Assembly: GCA_022825925.1 (NCBI GenBank)
Contig: JAJDVW010000050.1
Span: forward strand, 1 to 64,000
Length of the DNA: 64,000 bases
Source of the DNA: Pseudomonadales bacterium
GTDB taxonomy: Bacteria > Pseudomonadota > Gammaproteobacteria > Pseudomonadales > Azotimanducaceae
Direction of reading: 5' to 3'
A model generated the notes under the pieces. It ran no database searches, was not told the DNA's origin, and worked only from the letters and a program-made list of their open reading frames with translations. The position numbers and the translations under genes were made by a program. How positions within the stretch are numbered: position 1 is the stretch's first letter; each line of letters begins with the position of its first letter. Of the stretch, positions 32,792-41,491 are shown piece by piece.

Positions 32792-33160
32792 GTGCGCTAC
32801 CTGCTCGACTCCGTCATCCTGATCGATCACTTCAACGGCGTGACGGAGGCGTCGGAGTTCCTGTCCGCCAATGGGGGCGAGTGTTCGGTTTCCGTTATCA
32901 CGCGCGCCGAGACGCTGGCGGGATTCGACGCGGAATCGGAGATGGTGGCCCGAGAGTTGCTGGACCTGTTTGTCGCCTCGCCAGTTACGGTGGAGATCGC
33001 AGATGTTGCCGCACGCCTCCGACGCACGCACCGCTGGAAGCTGCCGGACGCAATCCAGGCGGCAGTCGCGCTTGAGGAGGATCTGACCCTGATCACACGC
33101 AACACTCGCGACTTCAAGGACGGCAATCCCATGCGCGTGGAGACGCCGTACCGGATCTGA
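32792..33160 (+). CDS. vapC: VapC-type PIN toxin
   Basis: A 122-residue PIN RNase with active-site acids Asp6 (YLLDSVIL), Glu40 (ITRAETLAG), Asp86 (KLPDAIQAA) and Asp107 (NTRDFKD). The start is GTG 32792, six bases after the vapB stop. Typical VapC toxins cut initiator tRNA or the sarcin-ricin loop; the target is unknown here. This pair is unrelated in sequence to the Phd/PIN pair at 3389-4227. Confidence 0.88.
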   Translation: MRYLLDSVILIDHFNGVTEASEFLSANGGECSVSVITRAETLAGFDAESEMVARELLDLFVASPVTVEIADVAARLRRTHRWKLPDAIQAAVALEEDLTLITRNTRDFKDGNPMRVETPYRI

Positions 33161-33208
33161 ACGCCCATCCCGCCGGACGGCGAGCAACAGAAACAGAGGA
33201 AGCAACCC

Positions 33209-33973
33209 ATGAAACCAGTCTGCCTCGTCATCGGCGCCGGCGCCGGCATCGGCGGCAACGTCGGCCGCCGCTTCGCGAAGGAGGGGTATCACGCGGCACT
33301 GTGCCGGCGCACGGATCAGGACGGCCTCGACCGGCTCGTCGGCGCGATCGAGGGGGACGGTGGTTCCGCGAGCGGCTACCTGCTGAACGCCGTCGACGAC
33401 GGCACCATCGAGCAACGCGTCGAAGCCGTCGAGGCGGAGATCGGTCCGATCGAGGTCGCCGTCTACAACCTCGGCGCCCAGATCGGCGACCGCCCCTTGC
33501 GCAGCACCAGCTACAAGGCGTTCGAGATGGGCTGGCGCCTCGGCTGTTTCGGGCTGTTCCGGCTCGCCAATCTCGTGTGTCCGCTGATGGAGGAGCGCGG
33601 CGCGGGAACGCTGCTGGTGACGTCGGCCACCGCCGCGGTGCGCGGCAACGCCGGGCAGCACTCCCACGCGGCGGCAATGGGCGGGCGGCGCATGCTCTGC
33701 CAAACGCTCAACGCGGAGTACGGGCCGAAGGGCGTGCATGTCGCCCACATCCTGGTGGACGGCGCCGTCGACGCGCCGGACACCCTCGGCAAGATGCTCG
33801 GACGGGAGCGCTACCAGCAGCTACGCGAGACCCGTGGCATGGAGCACGACGGGCTCATGCTCCCGGAGAGGATCGCCGACACCTACTTGCACCTCGCGCA
33901 GCAGCACCGATCGGTGTGGACCCACGAACTCGACCTGCGGTCCTTCTCCGACAGTCCTTGGTGGAACGGTTAG
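33209..33973 (+). CDS. SDR-family protein lacking the usual catalytic Tyr-Lys
   Basis: A 254-residue Rossmann-fold protein. VIGAGAGIGGNVGRRF is the nucleotide-binding loop, VYNLGAQ replaces NNAG, and TSATAA carries the active-site Ser. Where SDR enzymes have YxxxK the sequence reads HSHAAAMGGRRM, so Tyr appears to be His and Lys to be Met. Close relatives of this subgroup often have Phe for Tyr but keep Lys. The protein may bind NAD(P) without classical reductase activity, or use other residues. It has a GAGGAAG Shine-Dalgarno and no obvious operon partner. Confidence 0.75.
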   Translation: MKPVCLVIGAGAGIGGNVGRRFAKEGYHAALCRRTDQDGLDRLVGAIEGDGGSASGYLLNAVDDGTIEQRVEAVEAEIGPIEVAVYNLGAQIGDRPLRSTSYKAFEMGWRLGCFGLFRLANLVCPLMEERGAGTLLVTSATAAVRGNAGQHSHAAAMGGRRMLCQTLNAEYGPKGVHVAHILVDGAVDAPDTLGKMLGRERYQQLRETRGMEHDGLMLPERIADTYLHLAQQHRSVWTHELDLRSFSDSPWWNG

Positions 33974-34051
33974 GGGGGCGAGGAGGAACTGGTCAAGGCG
34001 ACCACCCGTGGGGACTTTCGCCACCGTTGGTTTCGCGGGGCGCGACGGGCG

Positions 34052-34317
34052 TCACGCAAGCAACTTGACCACCGCCATGGCGACCGTCACCGCAAGCGTT
34101 GCAGCAAGCCCCATTCCGCCCACGACACCACCGAGGACCCACGCCTTTGTCGCGACGTGGCTCATGTGGGCTTCCAGCGCAGAAACGCGTTCGCGAAGGT
34201 CGTGAATCTCCGTCTTCTCGGTAGCCACTTCGAGCCGGGGTACTTTTCGTCGACGAATGCCCCGTCGAACGCAGCGTCGCCTTCGTCCATCTTCGCCATG
34301 ACAAAGTAGGCGTTCAT
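34052..34317 (-). pseudogene. Small coiled-coil membrane protein gene split by a frameshift
   Basis: ATG 34317 has a textbook GGAGG 7 bases upstream and opens MNAYFVMAKMDEGDAAFDG and AFVDEKYPGSKW, a 51-codon frame ending at 34162. A second frame, shifted by one base, runs from about 34228 and encodes ATEKTEIHDLRERVSALEAH plus a membrane segment (VLGGVVGGMGLAATLAVTVA) ending at 34052. Joined near the GAAAAG run (about 34245-34250) they give one ~88-residue protein: short head, coiled coil, C-terminal transmembrane helix. Either a real frameshift mutation, a sequencing error or ribosomal slippage is possible. Confidence 0.5.
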
Positions 34318-34380
34318 GGGTTCGCCTCCGATGAAGGCACCTCGAGGAGACGATAACGCGTCCCTCGCGGGGCGGCGTCC

Positions 34381-34851
34381 TCAGAACACCAGCCGCCCGA
34401 GGCTCTCGGCGACGCAGCAGGGCTTGTCCTGCCCTTCGACCTCGACGACCACCTCGTTCATCACCTCGAGCATGCCGCCCTTGATCTCGACGCTCCGGAG
34501 CGTGCTCTGCATGCGGATGCGCGAACCCACCGGCACGGGCGACGGAAACCGCACGCGGTTGAAACCGTAGTTGATGCCGAGCTTCTGACCCTCGAGCCGG
34601 GGGCCTTCCACGACATGCGCTCGCGGCAGGTGCCCCATGATGGAGAGGGTCAGGTGCCCGTGGGCGATGGGCGCCCCGAAGGGCCCGGCCTTGGCGCGCT
34701 CGACGTCCACATGGATCCACTGGTCGTCCAGGGTGACGTCGGCGAAGTCGTCGATGCGCTGCTGGTCGATCTCGAACCATTCGGTCGGCGGATCGGCCTC
34801 GCCGATGCGTGCCGTCATCGTCTCGTAGGCCTGCTGCAGGTTGTCGCTCAT
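34381..34851 (-). CDS. MaoC-family (R)-enoyl-CoA hydratase-like protein
   Basis: A 156-residue single hot-dog domain. TLDDQWIHVDVERAKAGPFG followed by APIAHGHLTLS is the hydratase motif, with Asp43 (or Asp42) and His47 as the likely catalytic pair. Members hydrate trans-enoyl-CoA to (R)-3-hydroxyacyl-CoA, in fatty-acid or steroid side-chain breakdown or to supply polyhydroxyalkanoate synthesis. It is divergent from the ADP-ribosylglycohydrolase-like gene; the starts are about 40 bases apart, so the two promoters must overlap. Confidence 0.85.
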   Translation of the reverse strand: MSDNLQQAYETMTARIGEADPPTEWFEIDQQRIDDFADVTLDDQWIHVDVERAKAGPFGAPIAHGHLTLSIMGHLPRAHVVEGPRLEGQKLGINYGFNRVRFPSPVPVGSRIRMQSTLRSVEIKGGMLEVMNEVVVEVEGQDKPCCVAESLGRLVF

Positions 34852-34892
34852 GGTCTCCCCTTTTCCGTGCCGCTTCGGTTAGGCTCGCCCGG

Positions 34893-36974
34893 ATGCTAAC
34901 CCAAGACTACGAGGAGCGCGTCTACGCGGGCGTGCTCGGCAAGATCGTGGGCGTCTACCTCGGGCGCCCGTTCGAGGGCTGGTCCAACCGCCGCATCGAG
35001 GACGAACTCGGCGAGATCGACTACTACGTCCACGACAAGGTCGGCGTGCCGCTCATCGTCACCGACGACGACATCAGCGGCACGTTCACGTTCGTGCGGG
35101 CGCTGGAGGACTACGGCTGCGATCCGGACCTGACGCCGGCCCAGATTGGCCAGACCTGGCTCAACTACCTCATCGAGAACCGCACGGTGCTCTGGTGGGG
35201 CGGACTCGGCAACTCTACCGAGCACACCGCCTACCTGCGGCTGCGCGACGGCGTCGAGGCGCCGCGCTCCGGCGCCATGGCCACGAACGGCCAGGTCGTG
35301 GCGGAACAGATCGGCGCGCAGATCTTCATCGACGGCTGGGCGATGGTGTGCCCCGGCGATCCGGAACGGGCCGCCGACTTCGCCCGCAGGGCGGCCAGCG
35401 TCTCCCACGACGGCGAGGCGGTCTACGGCGCGCAGATCCTCGCCGCGATGGAGGCGCAGGCGTTCGTCGAGGACGACATCGACCGGCTCATCGACACCGG
35501 CGTCGCCCTCGTCCCGGGCAACAGCGTCCTCTACCGCATGATCGGCGACATCCGCGAATGGCACGCGAAACACGGCGACGACTGGCGCGCGACCTTCGCC
35601 GAGATCAAGGGGCTGTACGGCTACGACCGCTACGGCGGGAACTGCCACATGGTGCCGAACCACGGGCTCATCATCCACGCGCTCCTGCACGGCGGCGGCG
35701 ACTTCCGCGAGTCGATGAAGATCGTCAACACGTCCGGCTGGGACACGGACTGCAACTCCGGCAACCTCGGTTGCCTGCTCGGCATCCGCGGCGGCATCGA
35801 CGGGCTCGAGGGCGAGGTCGACTGGCGCGGCCCCGTCGCCGACATCTGCTACCTGCCGAGCGCCGACAGCGGCCGCGGGATCAGCGACGCGGCGGCGGAA
35901 GCGCGCCGGATCACCGCGCTGGGACACCGCCTCGCGGAAACGCCCTACCTACCACCGAAGGACGGGGCCCGGTTCCATTTCAGCTATCCGGGTTCCGTGC
36001 AGGGGTTCCAGGGTCACGGCTGCCTGGTGCGACAGGGTCCCGCCGCGGACGGCACCCCCTGCCTCACGATCCACTTCAACGCCCTCGCCGACAGCGAGAC
36101 CGCGCGCGCCACGACCGGGACGTTCGTCGAGTCGCGGGATACCGCCCGGTACTTCGAGCGGCGCGGCTACGGGCTCATGGCGAGTCCGACGCTCAACCCC
36201 GGCCAGACGGTCGAAGCGTCCGTGGCGCTGCGGGCGGACGCCGAAGACACGGTCCGGACCGCCCTCTGCATCCGGGTCTACGACGACGCCGACGAACTGG
36301 TCACGCTGCGCGGGCCCACCACCGACATCGAGCCCGGCGCCGCCGCCGAGCTTGCCTGGCGCGTGCCCGACACGGGCGGTCATCCCATCGCCTCCGTCGG
36401 CCTGCAGATCGTGCGCGCGAAGACCGGCGGCGCGCTGTTCCTCGACCGCCTCACCTGGAGCGGCGTTCCCGAGGTGACCCTGCGCCGTACGGGCGGCGAG
36501 ATGTGGCACCGGGCCTGGGTGAACGGGGTCGACCACGCCGAGCGCCGCTTTCCGGAGAGCTTTCGGGTCGTGCAGGACCGGGGCACGGGGCTCCTGCTCT
36601 ACGGCAACCGCGAGTGGACGGACTACGTCGTGGCCGCGGACGTCACGCCCCACATGGTGCGACGGGCGGGGATCGCCGCGCGCGTTCAGGGCATGCGGCG
36701 CTACTATGCCCTCACCATCTCGGACGACCACAAGGTACGGCTCGTGCGCGAACTCGACGGCACGACGGTGCTGGCCGAGGCGGACGCGCCGCTCGAGCTC
36801 TACGCGACGTACCGGTTCGAGCTTGCCGTCCGCGGCGACGCGATCGAGGGGCGGGTAAACGACGCCGTCGCGGTGACGGCAACCGACGACGGCCTGCTCG
36901 AGGGCGGCATCGCGCTCCTCGTCGAGGGTGGCCGCACGGCCAGCCAGGAAGTGACCGTTCTTCCCGCAAGATAG
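34893..36974 (+). CDS. ADP-ribosylglycohydrolase-family protein with C-terminal beta-sandwich region
   Basis: A 693-residue protein. The first ~350 residues are an ADP-ribosylglycohydrolase fold: GVLGKIVGVYLGRPFEG, VTDDDISGTFTFVRALEDYG (the acidic metal-binding triplet) and TSGWDTDCNSGNLGCLLG (the WDTD motif). The remaining ~340 residues look like one or two beta-sandwich (carbohydrate-binding or concanavalin-like) modules. The family removes ADP-ribose or cleaves related N-glycosidic bonds. The large C-terminal extension suggests a glycan or nucleoside-type substrate. No signal peptide is seen. It lies 37 bases upstream of the acoABXC genes on the same strand. Confidence 0.8.
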   Translation: MLTQDYEERVYAGVLGKIVGVYLGRPFEGWSNRRIEDELGEIDYYVHDKVGVPLIVTDDDISGTFTFVRALEDYGCDPDLTPAQIGQTWLNYLIENRTVLWWGGLGNSTEHTAYLRLRDGVEAPRSGAMATNGQVVAEQIGAQIFIDGWAMVCPGDPERAADFARRAASVSHDGEAVYGAQILAAMEAQAFVEDDIDRLIDTGVALVPGNSVLYRMIGDIREWHAKHGDDWRATFAEIKGLYGYDRYGGNCHMVPNHGLIIHALLHGGGDFRESMKIVNTSGWDTDCNSGNLGCLLGIRGGIDGLEGEVDWRGPVADICYLPSADSGRGISDAAAEARRITALGHRLAETPYLPPKDGARFHFSYPGSVQGFQGHGCLVRQGPAADGTPCLTIHFNALADSETARATTGTFVESRDTARYFERRGYGLMASPTLNPGQTVEASVALRADAEDTVRTALCIRVYDDADELVTLRGPTTDIEPGAAAELAWRVPDTGGHPIASVGLQIVRAKTGGALFLDRLTWSGVPEVTLRRTGGEMWHRAWVNGVDHAERRFPESFRVVQDRGTGLLLYGNREWTDYVVAADVTPHMVRRAGIAARVQGMRRYYALTISDDHKVRLVRELDGTTVLAEADAPLELYATYRFELAVRGDAIEGRVNDAVAVTATDDGLLEGGIALLVEGGRTASQEVTVLPAR

Positions 36975-37011
36975 CCCCGCACAATAGCCCCGCACCGGAG
37001 GAGAACCCATC

Positions 37012-37983
37012 GTGACCGCACAACCCACCGACGACGTCCTGCTCGAGATGCACCGGCGCATGGTGCGCATCCGCACGTTCGAACAGGAGGCCGGCAAGCT
37101 CGCCGAGGACGGCAAGATCCCCGGCGCGCTGCACCTCTACGTGGGTCAGGAGGCCGTCGCGGCGGGCGTCATGACGCACCTGTCCGACCGGGACTGGATC
37201 ACCAGCACGCACCGCGGCCACGGCCACCTCATCGCCAAGGGCGGCGAGTTCGGCCCGATGTTCGCCGAGCTCTTCGGACGCGCCACCGGCTACTGCAAGG
37301 GCAAGGGCGGCAGCATGCACATCTCCAACATGGACCTCGGCATGCTCGGCGCGAACGGCATCGTCGGCGCGGGGCCGCCGATCGCCGTCGGCGCCGCGTT
37401 CTCCTGCAAGACGCAGGGCGAAGGACACGCCGCCGTCACGTTCTTCGGCGACGGCGCGAGCAACGAGGGGTCGTTCCACGAGGCGGCGAACATGGCCGCC
37501 CTGTACAGGTTGCCGATGGTCTTCGTCTGCGAGAACAACGGCTACGGCGAGTACACGCCGCAGGCCAATCACCAGGCCATCGTCGACGTCGCCGACCGGG
37601 CGCCCGGCTACGGCATGCCGGGCGTCGTCGTGGACGGCATGGACGCCGTCGCGGTCTACGAGGCCGCCGGCGAGGCGCTGCGCCGCGCCCGCGCGGGTGA
37701 GGGCCCCACGCTCCTCGAGTGCAAGACCTACCGGTTCTTCGACCACGTCGGCGTGCGCGGGATGGGACTCTCCTACCGCACCGACGAGGAACTCGCGGAG
37801 TGGCGGCAACGCGACCCGATCGCCCTGTTCGAGGCGCGCCTCGCGGAACTCGAGATCCTCGATGCGGACCGCGCGCAGGCGGTCCACGACGAGACACTCG
37901 CCGCCGTCAGGGCCGGTATCGAATTCGCCGAGGCGAGTCCGCTCCCGGACCCGTCCGTCCTCCTCGACGACGTCTACGCCTGA
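37012..37983 (+). CDS. acoA: Acetoin/2-oxoacid dehydrogenase E1 alpha subunit
   Basis: A 323-residue thiamine-diphosphate enzyme subunit. The ThDP motif is FFGDGASNEGSFHEAANM ending near VCENN; STHRGHGHLIAKG and YCKGKGGSMHI are the phosphate and entrance loops. It decarboxylates the substrate (acetoin, or another 2-oxo compound) and, with E1 beta and E2, forms acyl-CoA. The start is GTG 37012 with GGAGGAG upstream. It is followed by acoB (14-base gap), acoX and acoC, the gene set of bacterial acetoin dehydrogenases. The E3 gene is not in the window. Confidence 0.87.
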   Translation: MTAQPTDDVLLEMHRRMVRIRTFEQEAGKLAEDGKIPGALHLYVGQEAVAAGVMTHLSDRDWITSTHRGHGHLIAKGGEFGPMFAELFGRATGYCKGKGGSMHISNMDLGMLGANGIVGAGPPIAVGAAFSCKTQGEGHAAVTFFGDGASNEGSFHEAANMAALYRLPMVFVCENNGYGEYTPQANHQAIVDVADRAPGYGMPGVVVDGMDAVAVYEAAGEALRRARAGEGPTLLECKTYRFFDHVGVRGMGLSYRTDEELAEWRQRDPIALFEARLAELEILDADRAQAVHDETLAAVRAGIEFAEASPLPDPSVLLDDVYA

Positions 37984-37997
37984 CCGGAGCAGCGACC

Positions 37998-39050
37998 ATG
38001 TCCCAAGCACAGACAGCAGCACAAGCAAACGAGACGCGGGAGCTGCCGTACGTCACAGCGATCAACGAGGCCGTGCGCACGGTCCTCACCGAACAGCCCA
38101 ACGCGTTCGTCGCCGGGGAAGACGTCGCCGGCGCGGGCAGCGTGTTCGGATACTACCGGGGCCTCCTCGACGAGTTCGGCGACGGGCGCGTCGTGGACAC
38201 GCCCATCAGCGAGGAAGGCATCGTCGGCCTCGGCGTCGGCGCCGCCGCGACGGGCCTGCGTCCCGTCATCGACATCATGTTCATGGACTTCATGGGCGAG
38301 TGCATGGACGAGATCGCCAACCAGATGGCCAAGATGCGCTACATGTTCGGCGGCTCGGCGTCGCTGCCGATCACGGTGCTCACGATGTCCGGCGCGGGCA
38401 TGAACATGGCCGCCCAGCACTCCCAGAGCCTGGAGGCGTGGCTCTGTCACCTGCCCGGCCTCAAGGTGGTGATGCCGTCGACCCCGTACGATGCGAAGGG
38501 CCTCATCATCGGCGCCGCCCGCGACGACAACCCCGTGTTCGTGGCGCTCAACAAGATGTCCCTCCGCCTGAAGGGGCCGGTCCCGGAGGATTCGTACGAG
38601 ATCCCCATCGGGGAAGCGAACGTCGTGCGCGAAGGGACGAACTTCACCATCGTCACCTACAGCCGCATGGTCCACGAGAGCCTGAAGGCGGCCGAGGAAC
38701 TCGCCGCGGACGGCATCGACGTGGAGGTGATCGACCTGCGTTCGCTGCAGCCCCTCGACACCGACACCGTGATCGCGTCCGTCAAGAAGACGCAGCGGGC
38801 GGCCGTCGTGCACGAGGCGGTGCGCTTCGCCGGCATGGGCGGCGAGATCGCCGCGCAGATCCAGGAGCACGCGTTCGACTACCTCGACGCGCCGGTCGCC
38901 CGCGTCGGCGCGCCGTTCTCCCCCGTGCCGTTCAGCCCCGCCCTCGAGCAGAGCTACGTCCCCAACGCCGCAAAGATCGTCGCCGAAGTCCGCGCGCTCC
39001 TTGGCGTCGGCCCCGTCGACGAGGGAGTTTTGCGGCAGCGAAACTCCTGA
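37998..39050 (+). CDS. acoB: Acetoin/2-oxoacid dehydrogenase E1 beta subunit
   Basis: A 350-residue transketolase-like subunit: VAGEDVAGAGSVFGYYRGL, TPISEEGIVGLGVGAA, MDFMGECMDEIANQMAKMRY and VIDLRSLQPLDTDTV are family blocks. It completes the E1 heterotetramer with AcoA. The last ~11 codons (VDEGVLRQRNS) extend past the usual end and are encoded by a perfect hairpin at 39024-39047, so the C-terminus was probably altered by a small palindromic element. ATG 37998. Confidence 0.87.
   Translation: MSQAQTAAQANETRELPYVTAINEAVRTVLTEQPNAFVAGEDVAGAGSVFGYYRGLLDEFGDGRVVDTPISEEGIVGLGVGAAATGLRPVIDIMFMDFMGECMDEIANQMAKMRYMFGGSASLPITVLTMSGAGMNMAAQHSQSLEAWLCHLPGLKVVMPSTPYDAKGLIIGAARDDNPVFVALNKMSLRLKGPVPEDSYEIPIGEANVVREGTNFTIVTYSRMVHESLKAAEELAADGIDVEVIDLRSLQPLDTDTVIASVKKTQRAAVVHEAVRFAGMGGEIAAQIQEHAFDYLDAPVARVGAPFSPVPFSPALEQSYVPNAAKIVAEVRALLGVGPVDEGVLRQRNS
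39024..39047. repeat. Hairpin at the acoB-acoX junction
   Basis: GGAGTTT (39024-39030) and AAACTCC (39041-39047) pair perfectly around a 10-base loop. It lies in the last codons of acoB, 24 bases before acoX. It may be a mobile palindrome, or it may modulate mRNA stability between the two genes. Confidence 0.5.
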
Positions 39051-39070
39051 CGCGAGCGTTAGCTTGCGCC

Positions 39071-40090
39071 ATGACGCCACGCGCGATCGGCATCCTCGCG
39101 AACCCGGCGTCCGGGAAGGACATCCGGCGCCTGGTGGCCCGGGCGTCCGTGTTCGACAACCAGGAGAAGCGCGCCATCGTTACCCGGTGCCTGGCCGGCA
39201 TCGCGGCGCTGGGGCAGCCGGAGATCGTCTACTTCGACGACTCCCACGGTATCGCCCGCGGAGGCCTTGAGGCCGCGGGCGTTCAGGGCACCGCGGTCGC
39301 GAAGACCAACACCGGCCGCGCCGACGACACCACACGGGCCGCCGTCGAGATGCGCGCCGCCGACTGTGGCACCGTCATCACCCTCGGCGGCGACGGCACC
39401 AACCGGGCGTTCGCGAAGGGGTGGCTCGACGCCCCGCTGCTGCCGCTCTCGACGGGTACAAACAACGTCTTCCCGCGCATCGTCGAAGGCACGCTCGCGG
39501 GCATGGCCGCCGCCGCCGTCGCCTCCGGACGCGTCGCGCTGGCGGACGTGTCCCGCCGCGCCAAGGTCATTCACGTCACGGTGGACGGACAGGACGACGA
39601 CATCGCCCTGATCGACGCCGCCGCGACGAACGACCGCTTCGTCGGCGCGCGCGCCCTGCTCGACTGCGAGCGGCTCGTTCTTGCCGTGCTCGCGACCGCG
39701 ACCCCCACGGCGGTCGGCCTGACGTCCGTCGGCGGCCTGCTCTCGCCGGTGGCCGGTTCGGAGGACTTCGCCTGCGTCGTGCGCTTCGAGCTACCGGGGC
39801 GGCCGGCCCTGCACCGGGTCCGCGCACCGATCGCGCCCGGCATGTTCCAGGACGTCGGCGTGGCCTCGGCCAACCATGTCGCCTTCGGTGACCGCATCAC
39901 GCTCGAGGGACCTGGCGTGCTCGCCTTCGACGGCGAGCGCGAGCGGACCCTCGCGCCTGGCCAGCGCGCGACCATGGAGGTCCGGCGGGACGGTCCGAGC
40001 GTCATCGACGTGGAGCGGATCCTGCGCTCCGGCGCCGCACTCGGCGTCGTGCACGCCGTCCAGAGCGAGGAGATGCGAGATGCCGTCTGA
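39071..40090 (+). CDS. acoX: AcoX-like NAD kinase-fold protein
   Basis: A 339-residue protein with an ATP-NAD-kinase-like diacylglycerol kinase fold: ILANPASGKDIRRLV at the start, VITLGGDGTNRAF (the GGDGT nucleotide motif) at about 104-117 and PLSTGTNNVFPRIVEGTLAG. AcoX is found in acetoin dehydrogenase operons, but its reaction has not been firmly established; it may supply or modify a cofactor. Its position between E1 beta and E2 genes supports the assignment. It overlaps the E2 gene by 11 bases. Confidence 0.8.
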   Translation: MTPRAIGILANPASGKDIRRLVARASVFDNQEKRAIVTRCLAGIAALGQPEIVYFDDSHGIARGGLEAAGVQGTAVAKTNTGRADDTTRAAVEMRAADCGTVITLGGDGTNRAFAKGWLDAPLLPLSTGTNNVFPRIVEGTLAGMAAAAVASGRVALADVSRRAKVIHVTVDGQDDDIALIDAAATNDRFVGARALLDCERLVLAVLATATPTAVGLTSVGGLLSPVAGSEDFACVVRFELPGRPALHRVRAPIAPGMFQDVGVASANHVAFGDRITLEGPGVLAFDGERERTLAPGQRATMEVRRDGPSVIDVERILRSGAALGVVHAVQSEEMRDAV

Positions 40091-41423
40091 AATCTACCTG
40101 GTCAAGGTCGGGATGACGATGACCGAGGGCATCGTCGAGGAATGGTACGTCGACGACGGGGCCACGGTCTCGGCGGGCGCCCTCCTCTACCGCCTGGAAA
40201 CCGAGAAGGTGAACCTCGACGTCGAGGCGGAGACCGACGGGACCGTCAGGCACCTCGTGTCCGCGGGCGAGACCCTCGAGCCCGGCGACGTCGTGGGTTT
40301 CATCTATGCGGCGGACGAGGAAATCCCGGACACCCTCCCGGCGCCTTCGCGCCGCGCACCCGACGACATGCCCAGCGTGGAACCGGGAGCGCCGACGCCT
40401 GCCCCGCCCGCGGCCGGGGAACGCCGGCCGGCCTCGCCCGCGGCGCGCAAGCTGGCCGGCGAACTCGGGGTCGATCTCGCGGCCGTCGAAGGGACGGGCC
40501 CGCGCGGGCGCATCACCCGGGAAGACGTCGAGCGGGCCGCCGCGAGTCGCGAACCTCCTCCGGCCCCCGCACCCGCCGCGACCGGGCACCGACCGGCGTC
40601 TCCGGCCGCGCGCAAGCTCGCCGCGGAACTCGGCCTCGATCTCGCCGTCGTCGACGGCACCGGACCGCGCGGACGCATTACCAGGGAGGATGTCGAGCAG
40701 GCCGCGGCGGCGCGCGATACCGCCCCGCCGCCGACGCCCGCGACGCGCGAGCCGTTGCGCGGCATGCGCAGGACCATCGCGGAGCGCATGCACGCGAGCC
40801 TGGCGGGCTCCGCGCAGCTCACCCTCGACATGGAGGTCGAGATGGACGACGCGGTGAAGCTCCGCCGGCAGATCGTCGCCGAATGGGAGGCCGAGGGCAT
40901 CCGCCCCGGCTTCACCGACCTCGTCATGCTTGCCGCCGCGAAGGCGCTTCCGCAGCACCCGCGCATGAACTCGGCGCTCGTCGACGACGCGATCATCGGC
41001 TCCGACGCCGTCCACATGGGCATGGCCGTCGCACTGGACGAAGGCCTCGTCGTGCCGGTCATCCACGACGCCGCCGCGAAGGACCTCAAGACCGTCGCGC
41101 GCGAGTCGAGCGTCTTGGCCGAGCGGGCCCGGGCCGGCGCGCTGACCCTCGACGACGTGCAGGGCGGCACGTTCACCGTGACTTCCCTCGGCATGTACGG
41201 GGTGGACGGCTTCACGCCGATCCTCAACGCGCCGCAGACCGGCATCCTCGGCGTCGGACGCATCTACGAAGCGGTCGCCTGGGAAGGCGAGACGCCGGTC
41301 AGGCGGCAGCGGATGCGGCTGTCCCTCACCTGGGACCACCGCGTCATCGACGGAGCGCCGGCCGCCCAGTTCCTGGCTACCGTGCGGGAGTACCTCGAGG
41401 CGCCCTACCGCCTGCTCGTGTGA
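40080..41423 (+). CDS. acoC: Dihydrolipoamide acyltransferase E2 with two E3-binding domains
   Basis: A 447-residue E2. The lipoyl domain (1-80) has the attachment Lys43 in LETEKVNLDVEAE. Two successive peripheral-subunit-binding domains follow: PASPAARKLAGELGVDLAAV plus EGTGPRGRITREDVERA, then PASPAARKLAAELGLDLAVV plus DGTGPRGRITREDVEQA. Most E2 proteins have one. The catalytic domain ends with TWDHRVIDGAPAAQFL, giving the His/Asp pair. It transfers the acyl group from lipoate to CoA. ATG 40080 overlaps the end of acoX. The duplicated binding domain arose by recent internal duplication, judging from its near identity. Confidence 0.9.
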   Translation: MPSEIYLVKVGMTMTEGIVEEWYVDDGATVSAGALLYRLETEKVNLDVEAETDGTVRHLVSAGETLEPGDVVGFIYAADEEIPDTLPAPSRRAPDDMPSVEPGAPTPAPPAAGERRPASPAARKLAGELGVDLAAVEGTGPRGRITREDVERAAASREPPPAPAPAATGHRPASPAARKLAAELGLDLAVVDGTGPRGRITREDVEQAAAARDTAPPPTPATREPLRGMRRTIAERMHASLAGSAQLTLDMEVEMDDAVKLRRQIVAEWEAEGIRPGFTDLVMLAAAKALPQHPRMNSALVDDAIIGSDAVHMGMAVALDEGLVVPVIHDAAAKDLKTVARESSVLAERARAGALTLDDVQGGTFTVTSLGMYGVDGFTPILNAPQTGILGVGRIYEAVAWEGETPVRRQRMRLSLTWDHRVIDGAPAAQFLATVREYLEAPYRLLV

Positions 41424-41462
41424 ACCAGCCCGCCCGCGCTGCACCAGCAGCCCTGCAGTGGG

Positions 41463-41491
41463 TTGCAATTCCAGACTTGCAAGTTTACAAT
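41463..41491 (+). promoter_or_regulatory. Good sigma-70-like promoter downstream of acoC
   Basis: TTGCAA (41463-41468), 17 bases, TACAAT (41486-41491). It lies at the start of an AT-richer stretch (41460-41600) with no recognisable gene, pointing into the decayed E2 copy. It may once have served that copy or an inserted gene. Confidence 0.5.
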
